The notes under the pieces were generated by a model. That model saw only the letters and a list, made by a program, of their open reading frames with translations, made no database searches and was not told the DNA's origin. From NCBI GenBank assembly GCA_025201805.1, contig MU619244.1, positions 136,115 through 200,114 on the forward strand: a DNA stretch of 64,000 nucleotides, given 5' to 3'. The stretch is from Parasitella parasitica (taxonomy: Eukaryota > Mucoromycota > Mucoromycetes > Mucorales > Mucoraceae). Positions 11,304 to 23,296 of this stretch are shown here, in pieces. How positions within the stretch are numbered: the first letter of the stretch is position 1; each line of letters starts with the position of its first letter. The position numbers were made by a program, and so were the translations under genes.

Positions 11304-13766
11304 TCCGCAGCAAACGCAGAAGCAGCAAGTATAATCATCTGGTTTTTTTTTAACACAATCGTATATTATATAGCATCTAATTTACACCCATCTTATCATT
11401 TAACTCGTTCTATCCATTCTACATACAACCTATCATGTGCATTTTTATTTTCAATATAATAACGTATATACTACCACATACATAGATCTCTTTACTATTA
11501 TTGATCGCAACCGCAGCAGCAAAATTTCATGGCTGCATAAATATTTACAGTTGCAGTTTGATGTTTGCAGCAATATTTAATCTTTGCATTTGAATACAAA
11601 TGCCAGCAATGCATGGAACTACGACGCATATTCATAGTTTGTACTGTATTAGGCAAAATCCGACGGTTTGAAAAATGTTTATTTGATCAAATAGGAATTG
11701 ACACGGGAAAAAAATATATGGATAAAACCAGACGCAGAAAATGTTGACTTTTTTGATACGAAAATGTCATCTTTTTATACTGAATTATCTCTATAGTAAC
11801 AATATTTGTCATCATGGTTAACTATAAAACTTGGCATGCAATAGCTTGTTATTATACTTCGATAGCTTATGCCTTGTCATGTATACATAGGATTACCTAT
11901 CATGGAATTGCTTAATCTCATGACTTTAAATAGGGAAAAAGATTTAGTTTTCGATTGTGTAGCATTTATTTTAATCAATATTGAAACTGCATGCATAATT
12001 ACTTCTGAGGTCATATTCTATAGCACATCAGCTATTGATTTATGTCAAGGCATAGCCAGATTTCTTATGATGGAGTTCATGTTTTGCTCCTCAATCGAAA
12101 AGATGTGATTTTTTATGCCAGTGTGAGGATAAGTGATAAAAAATTACTTTTCTGAACAAAACCAGATGTAAGACTGAAGTATTTTATTAACAAAAGATAC
12201 GATCTCTATTTAAACTAAATAATATCTTGAGCAACACTCGGTTATATAGCATCTGGTATTTGACAGGAAGCGCCAAATATTATTAAATCGTAGTATTTCT
12301 AGGAATAGACCTATTCTTCTATTTTAGATTGAAGAGAAGATGTGGGCAAGGTGTCTCACTGACATCCCGCGATCTGATCTTGATTTCATCTTTAAATAAG
12401 CCTAGAACCTTGCATGAAGTTCAATTACAACTTATAGCTTATTCCTTATTTGTAAAAGAATTGCCAACAGTTAATATCATGATCCGTAAATTATAACTAT
12501 GTTAGATGTATTACATATGTAGCCTTTATATGGATTCAGCATTTCTGGCACAACATGAATGTGTATATAATACATCGAGAGATGTATTACGAATAAAAGT
12601 GTAAATCTTTGGCAGCTTTGTTTTTAGATCAGACTTTTGGCATAATAATAATTTCTGCTAAATGCTTGTAAAACCGCGACCTAACTTGTAAAACTTAGAA
12701 TTGACTTGGCACTATCTAGCAGTAACATTTGCGCCCACGTTTTTTTATTGATATCCATAAATTTATCAGATGATATCACAAATTTTGCTATGTTGAAAGT
12801 TGCATATAAACGTTAATAAGCTTGGATAAGGAGTGAAGTATATAGATTAATTTGCGATCTTCTGATACAGGCATAATGAGCGCTATTATCTAGTAGATTT
12901 GTAAGGATGAAGTATTTATAAAGAGTTTAAGTTTTTAATTTAAAAGAGTTTAAAAGCTTTCACTAGACCAAATGCTAGGTAAAGATAGTTGGAGGCAAAC
13001 ATTTTCCCTAAAGTGAATATCGTATCCATTATTAAACTTTTGAGAGCAATGACCAAAAAATACACAAAATCAAGTTAAAGGGGTATACCTACGATTAAAC
13101 TCATGATATCAAGTATAATCAAGTAATCTATCCAAAGAATCCGCTCAAAAACACTGGAAACAATAGTAAGAAAAACAAATGTCTACATCTCAGATTGAAA
13201 GCAATCTAAAAGGATCCTTTATCTTTCTTTTTGATTTCAACAAAATTCTTTTTCTCTTTATTCGAGAAAGTCTGTGTAAGCGATAGATATTTTGAAGCTT
13301 AAGTGAAGTTTTATTTTGTTCAACTGTTCCAAAACGTATTTCAAAATGCAATCTAGCTGCTTTGGCATTTTTATCTTTACAACTTACAGAATTATAATGA
13401 ACAGTAAATACTAGCCTTGGGTAATAATTCAAATACCAGGAAAGGCCATTATTAACAAATCAAATACATTTGGATGCAGCAAATTTAATAGTGGCAGAGG
13501 ATGGCGAATGAGCGTTTTGCAGCATATGGTCTATTGAATGCTGACTTATACAGCACATTGTATGTTGCTATAATTTAAGCTCCTTGCGATCATTTGGCGA
13601 TTGAAATCCAGGCACAGCCAAAAAAAAAGGCTATCCCAATTTGTCAGCCTCATCTAACGCAGTTTTTTTAGACGAATATCGAGAAGCGAAAAAGGACTCA
13701 TTTGAGTAGTATTCTTCACTAGCTGTTTTAATATAAATGTATAGGAATCAAGTAGGATGAGAGGTA
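11304..13766. other. long AT-rich intergenic region
   Basis: About 2.5 kb with no ORF that reads like protein and no recognisable transposon motif, tRNA or repeat. The 3' flank of the kinesin gene (11304-11500) contains several T-rich and AATATAATA-type stretches suitable for 3'-end formation. The rest may be old decayed sequence. Confidence 0.5.
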
Positions 13767-15592
13767 TCAATGATTGTGGTGGATGGTACTTGCTTTTCTT
13801 TTGCGGTTGGTGTGGGTATCCATAATTGTTGCTATTTCTTTGTCAGAAAGGGCTGGCATAAGTGATGATTGTTGATCCGTTTTCTGGTCGACGCACAAGC
13901 TCCAGAAGGCTGAGGAAACAATTGCCAATTGGTCGGCTTGTGCGATGGAAAGTGGAAGTTCTTTCAAAGACATTGGCAACTGAATATGGGCAATTCGACC
14001 ATTGGATAGAAGCCATTTCTTGTACCATCATTCGAATAGAACGTCGCATGATGTTCTTATTAAACAGGATGAGAATCAAAGAAAAAGTACTAACATGTCT
14101 TTTTTTTTTTTTGCATTCAAAATAAAAACAGAAAAACTTACCAACGACAAGAAACGACAGGACAAATAACGACAGGACAAATTTGGATACGATACGTATC
14201 AATAGCGTTCTTTGCAAAAAGCGCCAATCGCACCAAGTCTTTTCCGATTAGCTTGTGATTCAGCGCCTGGGATGCCAATTTCACTTCTCCATATCCTACA
14301 GTTTGCCCGATCTCTGTGCCTGTCACCATGCTAATTGTAGAATCAGGTCTGGCCAGTAGAAATGGCATCTCACTGGATTTGCATGCACTCGTCATTGGCA
14401 ACAGAAGCTCTAGAGTACGCGAAAATGACAAAAAAATTGAGCTTGCGTTTGACTGACATTTTTCTTTTCATATCACCGAAACATGACATGCTTCATGAAG
14501 TTTTCCAACAATGGATTGACAGCCGGAGTGGCATATTTTTTAATCAACTCCAATTCATCAACCTTCTGACTGATTAGTTCCAAAGGTGATTGTTCAAGTC
14601 TACAGGCATATGTTAATTGACATATTATGAATAAACGCTATGACTTGCGTTCTTCCTTATTCGCCCTTACAGATTTCGAACGCAAAAGAGTATCCTGTTG
14701 TGGACATCGTTGCTGATTACCATGAGAGCCATCAGTTTTTGAGAATCCTGGAACTCTGTAATCTTCTTTCTGATGCAATTTTACATAACTGATAAATAAG
14801 CTACAGCCATTTTTTTCACTCTCTTGATTATACCTTTATATATTTCCTAGTTGCTAAAGCATCTCCAGTAGTTAGGGTTTTATCACGCAAGTTGGCCATG
14901 GTGCTTCCTGTCTGTGTATCACGTTTAGGGACAGTTACTAAGGGTACATGGAAAGTAGGGTCGAGTTTTTACGATTTTTTCAGCATCAAGCCGAGCATAC
15001 TGATCAAATTCGCACGACCGAATGCCAGCAAATATTCAATAAGGCCTTCACATATTTCACGTCCTATGAACTGGTGAAGGTCACTGTTGGTGCGGGATGG
15101 CTTTTACAAGAGGATTGATAACAATGCCAAGACGTGCTGGACATGGGATTCGTACGTCAAGAGACGCGGCTCGTCAATGATCGTTTTCGCATATTAGCGA
15201 AATTCATGAAACCCCTTGGTAATGTCGATGTTCTGAAAGACAAAATGGTCATCGTCTGGGCAACAAAAGATCCAGCCTAACTTGATGATATCGTCAGGTG
15301 CAGTAATGATCCTAAAACAAATGAAATTTAGAAAACCAAAGCCATTGCCCATACAAAATATTTCAAAATGCCCATTTTCAGGTTGAGATGCCATTACATG
15401 GCTCAAGTCACATTGCTTTCGCAGTTCTTCTTTCATTACGAAGGTCTCCTTACAAGAGACACAGCTGCAATGAACCACGATGGAGTAGCCAAGTCGCTCA
15501 TATTTTTGAACATTCGCTTTTTCTGATGAATAGCAGCGATGTGGTCCACGGCTTTTTAATTCGACTGATACGACCTGCCGCAATAAGGACAT
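13767..15592 (-). pseudogene. decayed copy of a repeated gene family of unknown function
   Basis: Reading the minus strand from 15592: an ATG-initiated 132-aa stretch with a Cys pattern (CSCVSCKETF), then degenerate sequence full of stops (15190-14600), then a recognisable segment with VGYGEVKLASQALNHKLIGK followed by DLVRLALFAKNAIDTY (about 14300-14190). After a probable intron comes FYSNDGTRNGFYPMVEL. At about 13994 the frame shifts by one lost base, and the sequence continues AHIQLPMSLKELPLSIAQAD to the stop at 13767. I recall the GEVK/GKDLxRL-type segment from large uncharacterised families in Mucorales; that is memory, not a search. Frameshift plus stops make it a pseudogene. Function unknown. 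Confidence 0.65.
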
Positions 15593-16064
15593 GGTTTTTT
15601 CAACAAAATAATGGTTTCGTTGGAATTTACAATATCACTAGAGGACATAGTTTTTGTACCTCTGCGAACGAACAACAACTATGGATAGCCCTTGTTTTTT
15701 TTTTGTTTTTGTTTTTTTTTGGCGATTTTTTAGGTTTGATTCAACTTGTGAGACTCAATGATGATTTTACTTGAATTTATGGTACTATTTGCAAACCAAT
15801 CACTTGAATACTTAAAGTTGTGTTATATCTTTAATGGTTCGATTACCTAAGGTTTGAGTATACGGTACCAATGTGATTTTATCCCTTTCTTTTTTGTGGT
15901 AACCATACTTTTCCCGCATCTTCACAAGCGGTAAAACATGTACGTGGGGAAAATTCTACACTAAAAAGAAACCAATTAAAGTTTCCGGGAAGAAAAAGAG
16001 AAAAGACTCAAGTCCAAAGTTAGTGCTGTTCAAGTACCTTTATCTCTTTTAAAATATTATAATC
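15593..16064. other. intergenic upstream of the coiled-coil gene
   Basis: 470 bases with T runs around 15690-15720 and a pyrimidine-rich stretch (TTTATCTCTTTT) just before the ATG at 16065. No gene supported. Confidence 0.4.
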
Positions 16065-17234
16065 ATGTCCACTGAAACTATTGATCAACTGTTGTATGCT
16101 ATTGCCAACATTTCTCATGTCGAAAGACCTTGTCTTGAAAACCTTTTGACTATCAAAAAGCTGGAAATTGCAAAAGAACCTGTTGACAAGGAACATCATG
16201 AAGCTCTTTCCAAGATGTAAGTAAAAGAAGCAGATTAATTCAACAACAAATCCACACTATTTCCTTAAAAAAAAATTAACCTTTGCGATAGTACCATGTG
16301 GGAGAATGAATTGATTAGTTTGAATTCTTGGACTTTTCAATGGGCCGTGATGAAGATTACTGTAAGTTAATCAAGTGGAAATAGTTTGGATTTCTCAAGG
16401 ACGTAAGCTAAATGTATGTGATAGTGCAGTTTGCAAGCTGAAAAGGACCGTGCTACTGAGGGCCTCAAAAAGGCAAATGCTCTTGTCCTTGAAACCGAAA
16501 AGAAGGTTCAAGAAGAGAAGGACAAGATCCATGAAGTGGAGATTTCAAATGAGAAATATTCAGTGGATTATAGATCACTTCAAAAATACCGCGAAGACAT
16601 CTCTGTGCTGCTGGACAGCGTAAGTGCTTTCTATGTAAGCCAACGTATATCGTCTAATATGGTTTTTGGAGCAGGCATTGACGGGTAGTTTCCCCAGTGT
16701 GGAGATTTTACATAAAGGCATCAAAGAAACAAAAGACAAGTCTGCAGAGGTAAGGACAGGAAGCATGCTTCTAAAAGGTTTTGCTAAACCAGAATATGGT
16801 AGAAATTCGACAAGATTACCAAGCTTGAAAAAGTAAAGGAACTTCTCAAGACAGCTGATTTTGCTTTGTTGGAGGCTATTCTTGAGCTGCGTCAATCATC
16901 CGTCAAGGAACATTTAGTCGGGGAGGGCAAAGTTTATTTCCCCCAGGCTGCTTACGATTGTCTTATTCGAGCCCGCGAGGAATATCCTGAGCTTCCTGGA
17001 TTCAATTCGCCCACTGAATACGTCAACGAAGCTGACAATACAGGAGCATACTATTCTCCCATGCAAAAATACTTGTGGGATGTTCGTCGAAGACTGGCTG
17101 AACTTATTTTGTGGTGTGATAGTGAGGCACTTGTTCAGTTAGCAGAAGAAACCGAAATTCAGATTGAACTAGGATCCAAGATTGACGAGTATGACTTTGA
17201 AAGACGCAGAATCATCAAGGAAGGGCTGAATTAG
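16065..17234 (+). CDS. uncharacterised protein with central coiled coil
   Basis: Five exons join in frame to 307 aa: 16065-16216, 16292-16361, 16425-16619, 16675-16749 and 16803-17234. All use GT-AG; for exon 3 the acceptor at 16424 rather than the AG five bases later keeps the frame. The middle (about aa 75-180) is a charged coiled coil (LQAEKDRATEGLKKAN, ETEKKVQEEKDKIHEVE). The C-terminal 140 aa look globular, with an aromatic-rich stretch (GAYYSPMQKYLWDVRRRLAE). There is no signal peptide or membrane segment. Consistent splicing and codon use indicate a real gene. I do not recognise the family. Its stop lies 80 bases from the convergent WDR91 stop. Confidence 0.8.
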
Positions 17235-17314
17235 ATCAAAAAGACAATATACATAATACTATATCCTTTATAATGATAATAATAAAGTAAATAATTGATA
17301 ATAATATGGGTATT

Positions 17315-19936
17315 TTACACTTTAATCAGCGTCGTTACTTTGACGCTTCCATCTGCACTTCCCAGCAAGCATGCACTCGATGAATGTGTCCAATCTACAG
17401 TGGTAATGTTCTGGTATATTGGCTGCTTTCCAAACTGTAGCACAGAAGGATTCTCTGACTCGGATATGCGATATATTGAGCCATGCACTGAATCTGCTTC
17501 TTTTCCTTGGGCAGCGCAAAGAACATAATCTGTATCAGCACTGAATGCAACCATTTGAGAACGAGGTGTCACTGATAATAAAGACTGTGTTACGCTATCT
17601 TCTATTGATTTAGCAGATGAGGTCGATGATTTTGATTTGCTTGGAAAAGTAGCTGGAGGCGGAAAGCCATCTAATGGACTACTGAAGATGCATGTTCCAG
17701 GTTTATGAATCGACCATTGGGATAGCTAGCAAGACTAGATTAAGCAACTTGTATACACTCACTATAAAAAAGCAACCGCAATTCAACTTACTTGTCCATT
17801 ATCACTCACTGCGTAAATAGAGTTCTCGTCAAAGCTAAACTGAGCAGTGCAAGAGGGCGGTGCTTTCCACTCTATAATTGATTTCATGCTTCGGATATCT
17901 GTCATCAAGGCGTTAGTACCAACTATTTGCTTGCTTTTGCTACCATTTCGATTTTACCAAATATACGCATCAAGCCAGCAGAGTCTCCAGCAACCAGCAT
18001 TTGACCATTGTGATTAAGTTTAATTGTATTTACAGTTGCTTCTGACTCATCATTGTCGAATTGAAATGTACCCTGCATATTTAAATATCAGACATTGAGC
18101 AATGAGACACCATTATCTCTGCGTGCGATTATAACTTACGCAAGCCGATAGAGACTTCATACTCCATGCTACAAGCGCTCTTGATTTTGCTCCTGACCCA
18201 GCGCACACAAAAATAGGCTCAACAGGGCTTGATGATAGCTGATCAACGCTAGGAGCCGTTACTGCTGTTACTATAAGCTTGTAGTAGTATATGCAAATTG
18301 TATAGTTACCGAGAGTAGCTTTCATCCATCATAAATTCCTGTACCACAGCTTTCGAATCGACGTTGTACACTCGAATCAATCCTGCATCCGTTCCCAAAT
18401 ACAACTATAAAGCGACATTTAGTTGGCAAAGAGCGAGAGAATGAGTAGTAAAACTCACAAATCGATCCGATCTAGCATCCCACTCCAAAGACAGCACGTT
18501 GGAAGAGGTATTTTTGATCTTCAAAGGATTAAATGATTGTCCCTTGTAACTCCATATCCTATGGGTCGACATGTCAGACTCTGCTCAAGACGTCAATTTA
18601 TCAGCCTGTACCTCACAATATTGTCCATATCGCAGCTTGCTATCAAATCGCCTTGAGTTGAAAACTTGGCATGCGTGATTGCAGATGCATGCTCAGAGAA
18701 TTCCTCCTGATTTACAACCAAAAACGGCTCATCATCATGCTTTGATGAATCCTGACTGAGTGCCGACGGAGCGCTTTTGTGTGTCGATTCCGAAATTGAT
18801 TTCTTTGGTAAGTTTAGAAAAGTATTGGTACCACCAATAGCAGCACCGTGTATGGAGGCGATGGATGTAGCTGCTGACTTGAGAGTTTTCTGATCGTTCT
18901 GCTGTGCCGAAGAAGCAGCTCTTCTGCGAATAAGCGATATGCCGTCTGTCATTTCCTTTCTTGTTTCCACTACCTCATGTTTCAGCTTGGCAATATCATT
19001 TTCGCGAGCCTCCAAGGTGGCCTTTTGATTTTCGACTGTTGATTTCAACGTTTCAATCTCGGTTTGCTGTGTTTTACGTTGAATACGGTCAATATTGAAC
19101 GAGAGAAGGCTTGGAAGTGCTATTTACTGGTGAATACTTGATAGGTTAAAACGGTACCAACTTACGCATGTTTTGAAAAGTTGTGGCCAGAAAATTATGT
19201 AGCGAAATTGTATAGTTATCGACCCACTGTTTGGAAAAGAATGTTTCAAATGTTGTGTCGTTGGATGGATTTTTCATGTAGGGCAGAGCTATGGTACACA
19301 TCACATCAGTAGGCTTCAATCGATTCTGTACTGCGAATACTGACCAAACCATTGCGACCATTCTGGCTTTCCATGCAATTCGGGTCCATAGATGTCAAAA
19401 AATTCTATGACTTTGTCTCTTTTTTTATGTTGCATAGCTAAAACAAGGGGCCATTAGTGTCTCTGGCTTATTTGTATACTTGCACAAACAAATCCAGTTT
19501 ACCATGTATCAGATAGTGCCTTAATAAGCAAAGCTCAAACTTTTTTATTGTGCGTTGGAATCGACTGTCCAACCGAGAGAAAAAGCGAAGATCAAGGTAT
19601 CGATAATAGTCTATTAATGCTTGTATGTCTCCACTGGCAACAGCTCCCAGCAGCTCTTCGATGATTTTGTCTACCTAGAATGTCATGGCAAAGGTTTAGG
19701 ATGAGTTTTCGTCTCGACAGAGGGTGAGTAAAAGCATCATTTACTTGGAAGCCTTTGTCTTTATCGGTGCGAATTTCAGACTCTAAAGCTCGAAACGTCG
19801 CTGTAAAGCCTCGAAACTAAAGCAGCAAAGTTAAAAAAAAAAACCCCCCTTCTAGAGGAGAAGGCAGTCGAGTGCCTTGTGAATTTACCAGTAAATATTC
19901 TTTTACAAGCTCGTCAACTTGGTATAGTGAGTTCAT
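17315..19936 (-). CDS. WDR91: WDR91-like WD40 protein (endosome maturation)
   Basis: In animals WDR91 acts with WDR81 on early endosomes, lowers PI3P by restraining the Vps34 complex and is a Rab7 effector. The N-terminal exons (19936-19889, 19816-19745, 19674-19503, 19437-19345, 19288-19166, 19119-18612) encode a LisH-like start VDELVKEYLLFRGFTATFRA. Next come EIRTDKDKGFQVDKIIEELL, RYLDLRFFSRLDSRF and KQWVDNYTISLHNFLATTF, the order of human WDR91 (from memory). A coiled coil and linker follow, then WD repeats from HASAITHAKFSTQGDLIASC to the C-terminus. Further exons lie at roughly 18588-18520, 18460-18310, 18300-18140, 18075-17950, 17935-17800 and 17730-17315. The join near 18307/18272 does not keep frame with the GT-AG sites I could find. 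Single-copy, head-to-tail with the RRM gene. Confidence 0.88.
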
Positions 19937-20466
19937 GGATACTTTATATGTCTGTATCGGCAAGATGTTTGTAAAGTATGGTAAACAGCAGGAAAAAAGG
20001 GGGAGCCTTTTCGTTGACTTGTCTTGCCTCTGTCTGTCTTTTTAGTCACGCGTGTAAAGGGGGGGGGGTGTACTTACACTGCCACTGCTAAATTGCACCA
20101 GCCAAATTTTATTTCGTTTAATGATGCTATCGCATGAATTACGACATTTTTATGTCTGCATGGACTGTGGAGACTCAGCTACCGTAGAAGCGATAAACCT
20201 ATGGGAATCGCTATTGAATTGATTAAAGGCAGGCGAATCTGCGCATTTTACTTGCAGACAAGGGTTTTGGTAACGAGGTGTAAAAAATACGGTGGAGACT
20301 TTTGATATCATATAATCAAACTTTTGAAATTATGGTTTAAATAATACTATTTTTATAGTTTTTTTTTTTCTTATAGGCAATCTGGACAATAAAGAAGCAA
20401 ATAAAAGGGAGACTAATGGAGGGAGGGAGGGGCTGGGGGAGGAGTACGTTTGTCATTGTGCATTAA
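19937..20466. other. intergenic, WDR91 upstream / RRM gene 3' flank
   Basis: 530 bases containing a G run (about 20059-20068) and a purine-rich block (20418-20445) unusual for this AT-rich sequence. No gene seen. Confidence 0.4.
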
Positions 20467-22242
20467 TTAAATGTTGTTACCTCCAGCGCTGTATTGATCA
20501 TACAATTGCTTCTGTGCCGCAATAGCAGCCTGCTGGTTCCATTGAGCAGCATGGGCAGCAGCAACAGCAGAACCGGCATGAGGATCAAGGCTGGGGATGT
20601 TGACACCATTGTTGTGGAACGCATAACCGTTAGTCAGATGCGCTGGAACTCCAAACACGCTGTTGCTTTGAGCATTGTTGCGGTGGTTTCCTCTTCCACC
20701 ATATTGCATTTGAGGGCCATTATTCCAGTTTTGCTGCTGTTGCTGCTGTTGCTGGTGATAGCCTCCGTAGTTCTGCCACCCTGGTGGTGGGCGATCTTTA
20801 CCCCAAGACAACTGCAAAAGCCATCAACACGCAAAGAAAACAGCACAGAAAATTATGTTTGATACGTACCTTAGCATTACTCCCATTGATATTGATATTC
20901 TGCAAATGGACGATGGCATTAGCAGCATTTTCATGGGTATCCATCCTATTTTTTACATTGGTTAAAGTGCTCCGTGCGTGCCCCATCATTTTTAGTGTTT
21001 ATCAACTTACTTTACAAATGCAAATCCACGTTCAGCTTGGAGCTTGACTTCCTGGACATACCCAAGCCTCTGAAAAGGTTGAACCAACTCAGTTTCTGTG
21101 TAGAAAGAGAAACGTCAGTATATTTTCAATCGACCATCGCATCTGGCAACGTACGGCTCACGTTGGGAGGCAAATTGCCAACATAAATACTAGTGACATA
21201 GGCGGGTGTTTGGTTAATGACAACCTCATAAGGCAATTGTTGACCTGGTTGAGGTGCAGGTGTAGCTGTTTGGCCTAATGCAACAAATAATTAAGCAAAA
21301 AGACACAGGCAGAGTACGTGTACGCCCTCTATATGCATACCCTTTTGATTAGCCCAATTGCAACGGATAGCTCTAGATCCCAGCCATTCGCCATTCATGG
21401 TGGCAATTGCTTGCTCGGCATCTGTCTTGTCTCTAAAAGCAACAAAACCAAAACCTCTGGATTTGCCAGAGACAGGATCCCACATGACATGGGCCTCACT
21501 AGAGGATTCATTAGGCCCCATTTTTTGTATACTATAAATAACTTACGACATGGACCCAAATACAGAGAAGGCTTGCAAAAGCGCCTCGTCCGTGATTTCC
21601 TGTGCAATATCGCCAACAAAGACATGAAAGTGATTCGCCGTGTCTTCCTTTGCAACAGCGTTTGACTGCTGTGCCCAGTTTGCTCTGATTTCCTATGTAC
21701 AGAATGCGTATTAATTGTATGCTTTTTTTTTTTTTTTTTTTGCATGTAAGGATGCTAGCGTGCTTACATGGTTGAAAATTTTTTTGCCATTCATGTCTTG
21801 GATTGCTTGATCGGCAAATCTCTGTTCGACAAATTCTATGAAGGCATAATTCACACCTGCCTACACAATGATATAATTTGTTAGAATCCGATATCCTTTC
21901 CCAAATCAGCCATTTCGTACATAAGAAGTGTGTCTTCTAACCTGCAGTTTAAACACCAAAGTATTAGCATCTGTTTACCACTACTGCCCAGCACAGATAA
22001 AACTTACAGATACGACCTTGACGCTCACCACAGGGCCAACTGTCGCAAAGATTTCGTGTAACATGGTATCAGTGACTCTACACCCATCAATTGAAGCGTT
22101 TAAAATGTGATGCAAACAATACGTCGCTGCAATGCTTCTTTTACCTCTGATCAAGATTACCGACATAAATGGTGTTTGCAGGATTACCGGATAAATCCTC
22201 CATAGGTACGACATTACCAGTTTCAGTAGCAGAAGCTGACAT
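20467..22242 (-). CDS. three-RRM RNA-binding protein, Pub1/TIA-1 type
   Basis: Poly(U)/AU-rich RNA-binding protein of the Pub1/TIA-1/Nam8 group, shuttling between nucleus and cytoplasm and acting in splicing or mRNA stability and stress granules. The start ATG at 22242 gives [20 protein letters not shown]1 begins [12 protein letters not shown] and continues [12 protein letters not shown]2 has HVFVGDIA and [10 protein letters not shown], and RRM3 SIYVGNLPP and RGFAFVK. The C-terminus is rich in Gln, Asn, Gly and Ala with a run of eight Gln, typical of prion-like tails. Many short introns interrupt the gene; exon 1 ends at 22145 and exon 2 at about 22008. A mini-exon may lie between the latter and the GVNYAF exon, because the spacing is shorter than in TIA proteins. 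The stop is at 20467. Family is firm; choice between Pub1, TIA and Nam8 is not settled. Confidence 0.9.
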
Positions 22243-22287
22243 TTTAACGTAGTAAAGATGTAAGAAAAGATGAAAAACAGATGTCTG

Positions 22288-22352
<65 letters not shown>
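22288..22352. repeat. 65-nt poly(A) run (poly(T) on the gene strand)
   Basis: Uninterrupted A65 on the plus strand. It sits 46 bases upstream of the RRM gene's ATG, so on the coding strand it is a poly(T) tract in the promoter or 5' leader. Long dA:dT tracts exclude nucleosomes; length may be affected by sequencing. Confidence 0.9.
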
Positions 22353-22354
<2 letters not shown>

Positions 22355-23296
22355 AGAAAAATCAAGTACTTTTCTTGGTTCTTGTCAGTTTTGTGTATTG
22401 TTTTTCTTCGTTTCTTTCTCTTCTTTGTAGTAAAAAAACGGAAGGTTGAGGAAGAAACAGGAAAGAAGAGAAGAAGCTCCACCCGATACCTCCTTCAGGT
22501 TATAACCGCATTTACAAGTGACGTGGAGCATCCCCGGAGTTTTTCTACATTGTTCCTAATGTTGATTTATCTGTGAAAGTGTACATCGATAAGACTTTGA
22601 ACGCCTCAAAAAAAAAAAAAAGGCTACCCACTTGTTATTTGCATGGATGAAAATTAAACACTGCAATTTGACTCTTCGCCTAAATTTTCAGGCCTGCCGT
22701 AGGCCCCAAAATGTGTACATAATATGCTTAAAAAATGAAGGCATGTGCTTGATGTCTGGCCAAGAGGCTTTTGTTTCTTTATGGGATTAGTTGCTGAGTA
22801 CACATAGCAGGCTCATATGCAGTCAAATTTCATACATCTTTTGAGGATGCCTTGCATCTGGAAGACAGCCTCGCAAGAAAAGCTTGATCGACATTTGTCA
22901 TGTAGTAAACTACCGCGTTTGATAGGCTCTAGTCAAATGCATCCCATATGCCCCAATATAGAAATCCCGTATTTGCGGGCATACACCACATTATGCAATG
23001 TTTAAAGATCAAGTTGAGCCATACACCAAGTGAAATGACCTGGATAGAAAGATCAAACAATATCAATGGTTGTTCTCTTTTTATTTAGTTATTTATTTAT
23101 TTTTTCGCCTCCAATTTGTTGGTACACATCAACAAAAGCATGCTGAAAAGGGGGGAGCATGTCATTGGGGTGGGATCAATGTAGTACTACTGTAAAATCT
23201 CAAATCCTATTGTGGTACATACATTTGGATAAAACGGAGATGTCTTGATCGATCCAGGCATACATCTTTTTTCTTCCCTCTCTACTACATTTCAAC
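22353..23296. other. intergenic between RRM gene and Rho3
   Basis: About 940 bases shared by two divergent genes, so likely both promoters. A T/C-rich block (22390-22440) and a TTTATTTATTTATTTTTT stretch near 23090 are visible. No coding sequence recognised. Confidence 0.4.

Noticed and set aside
20700-20760. CTG/TTG repeat as a microsatellite or CRISPR-like array
   Set aside because: It is the Gln codon run of the RRM protein's tail. No CRISPR array, operon or ribosome-binding-site pattern is expected or seen in this eukaryotic window.
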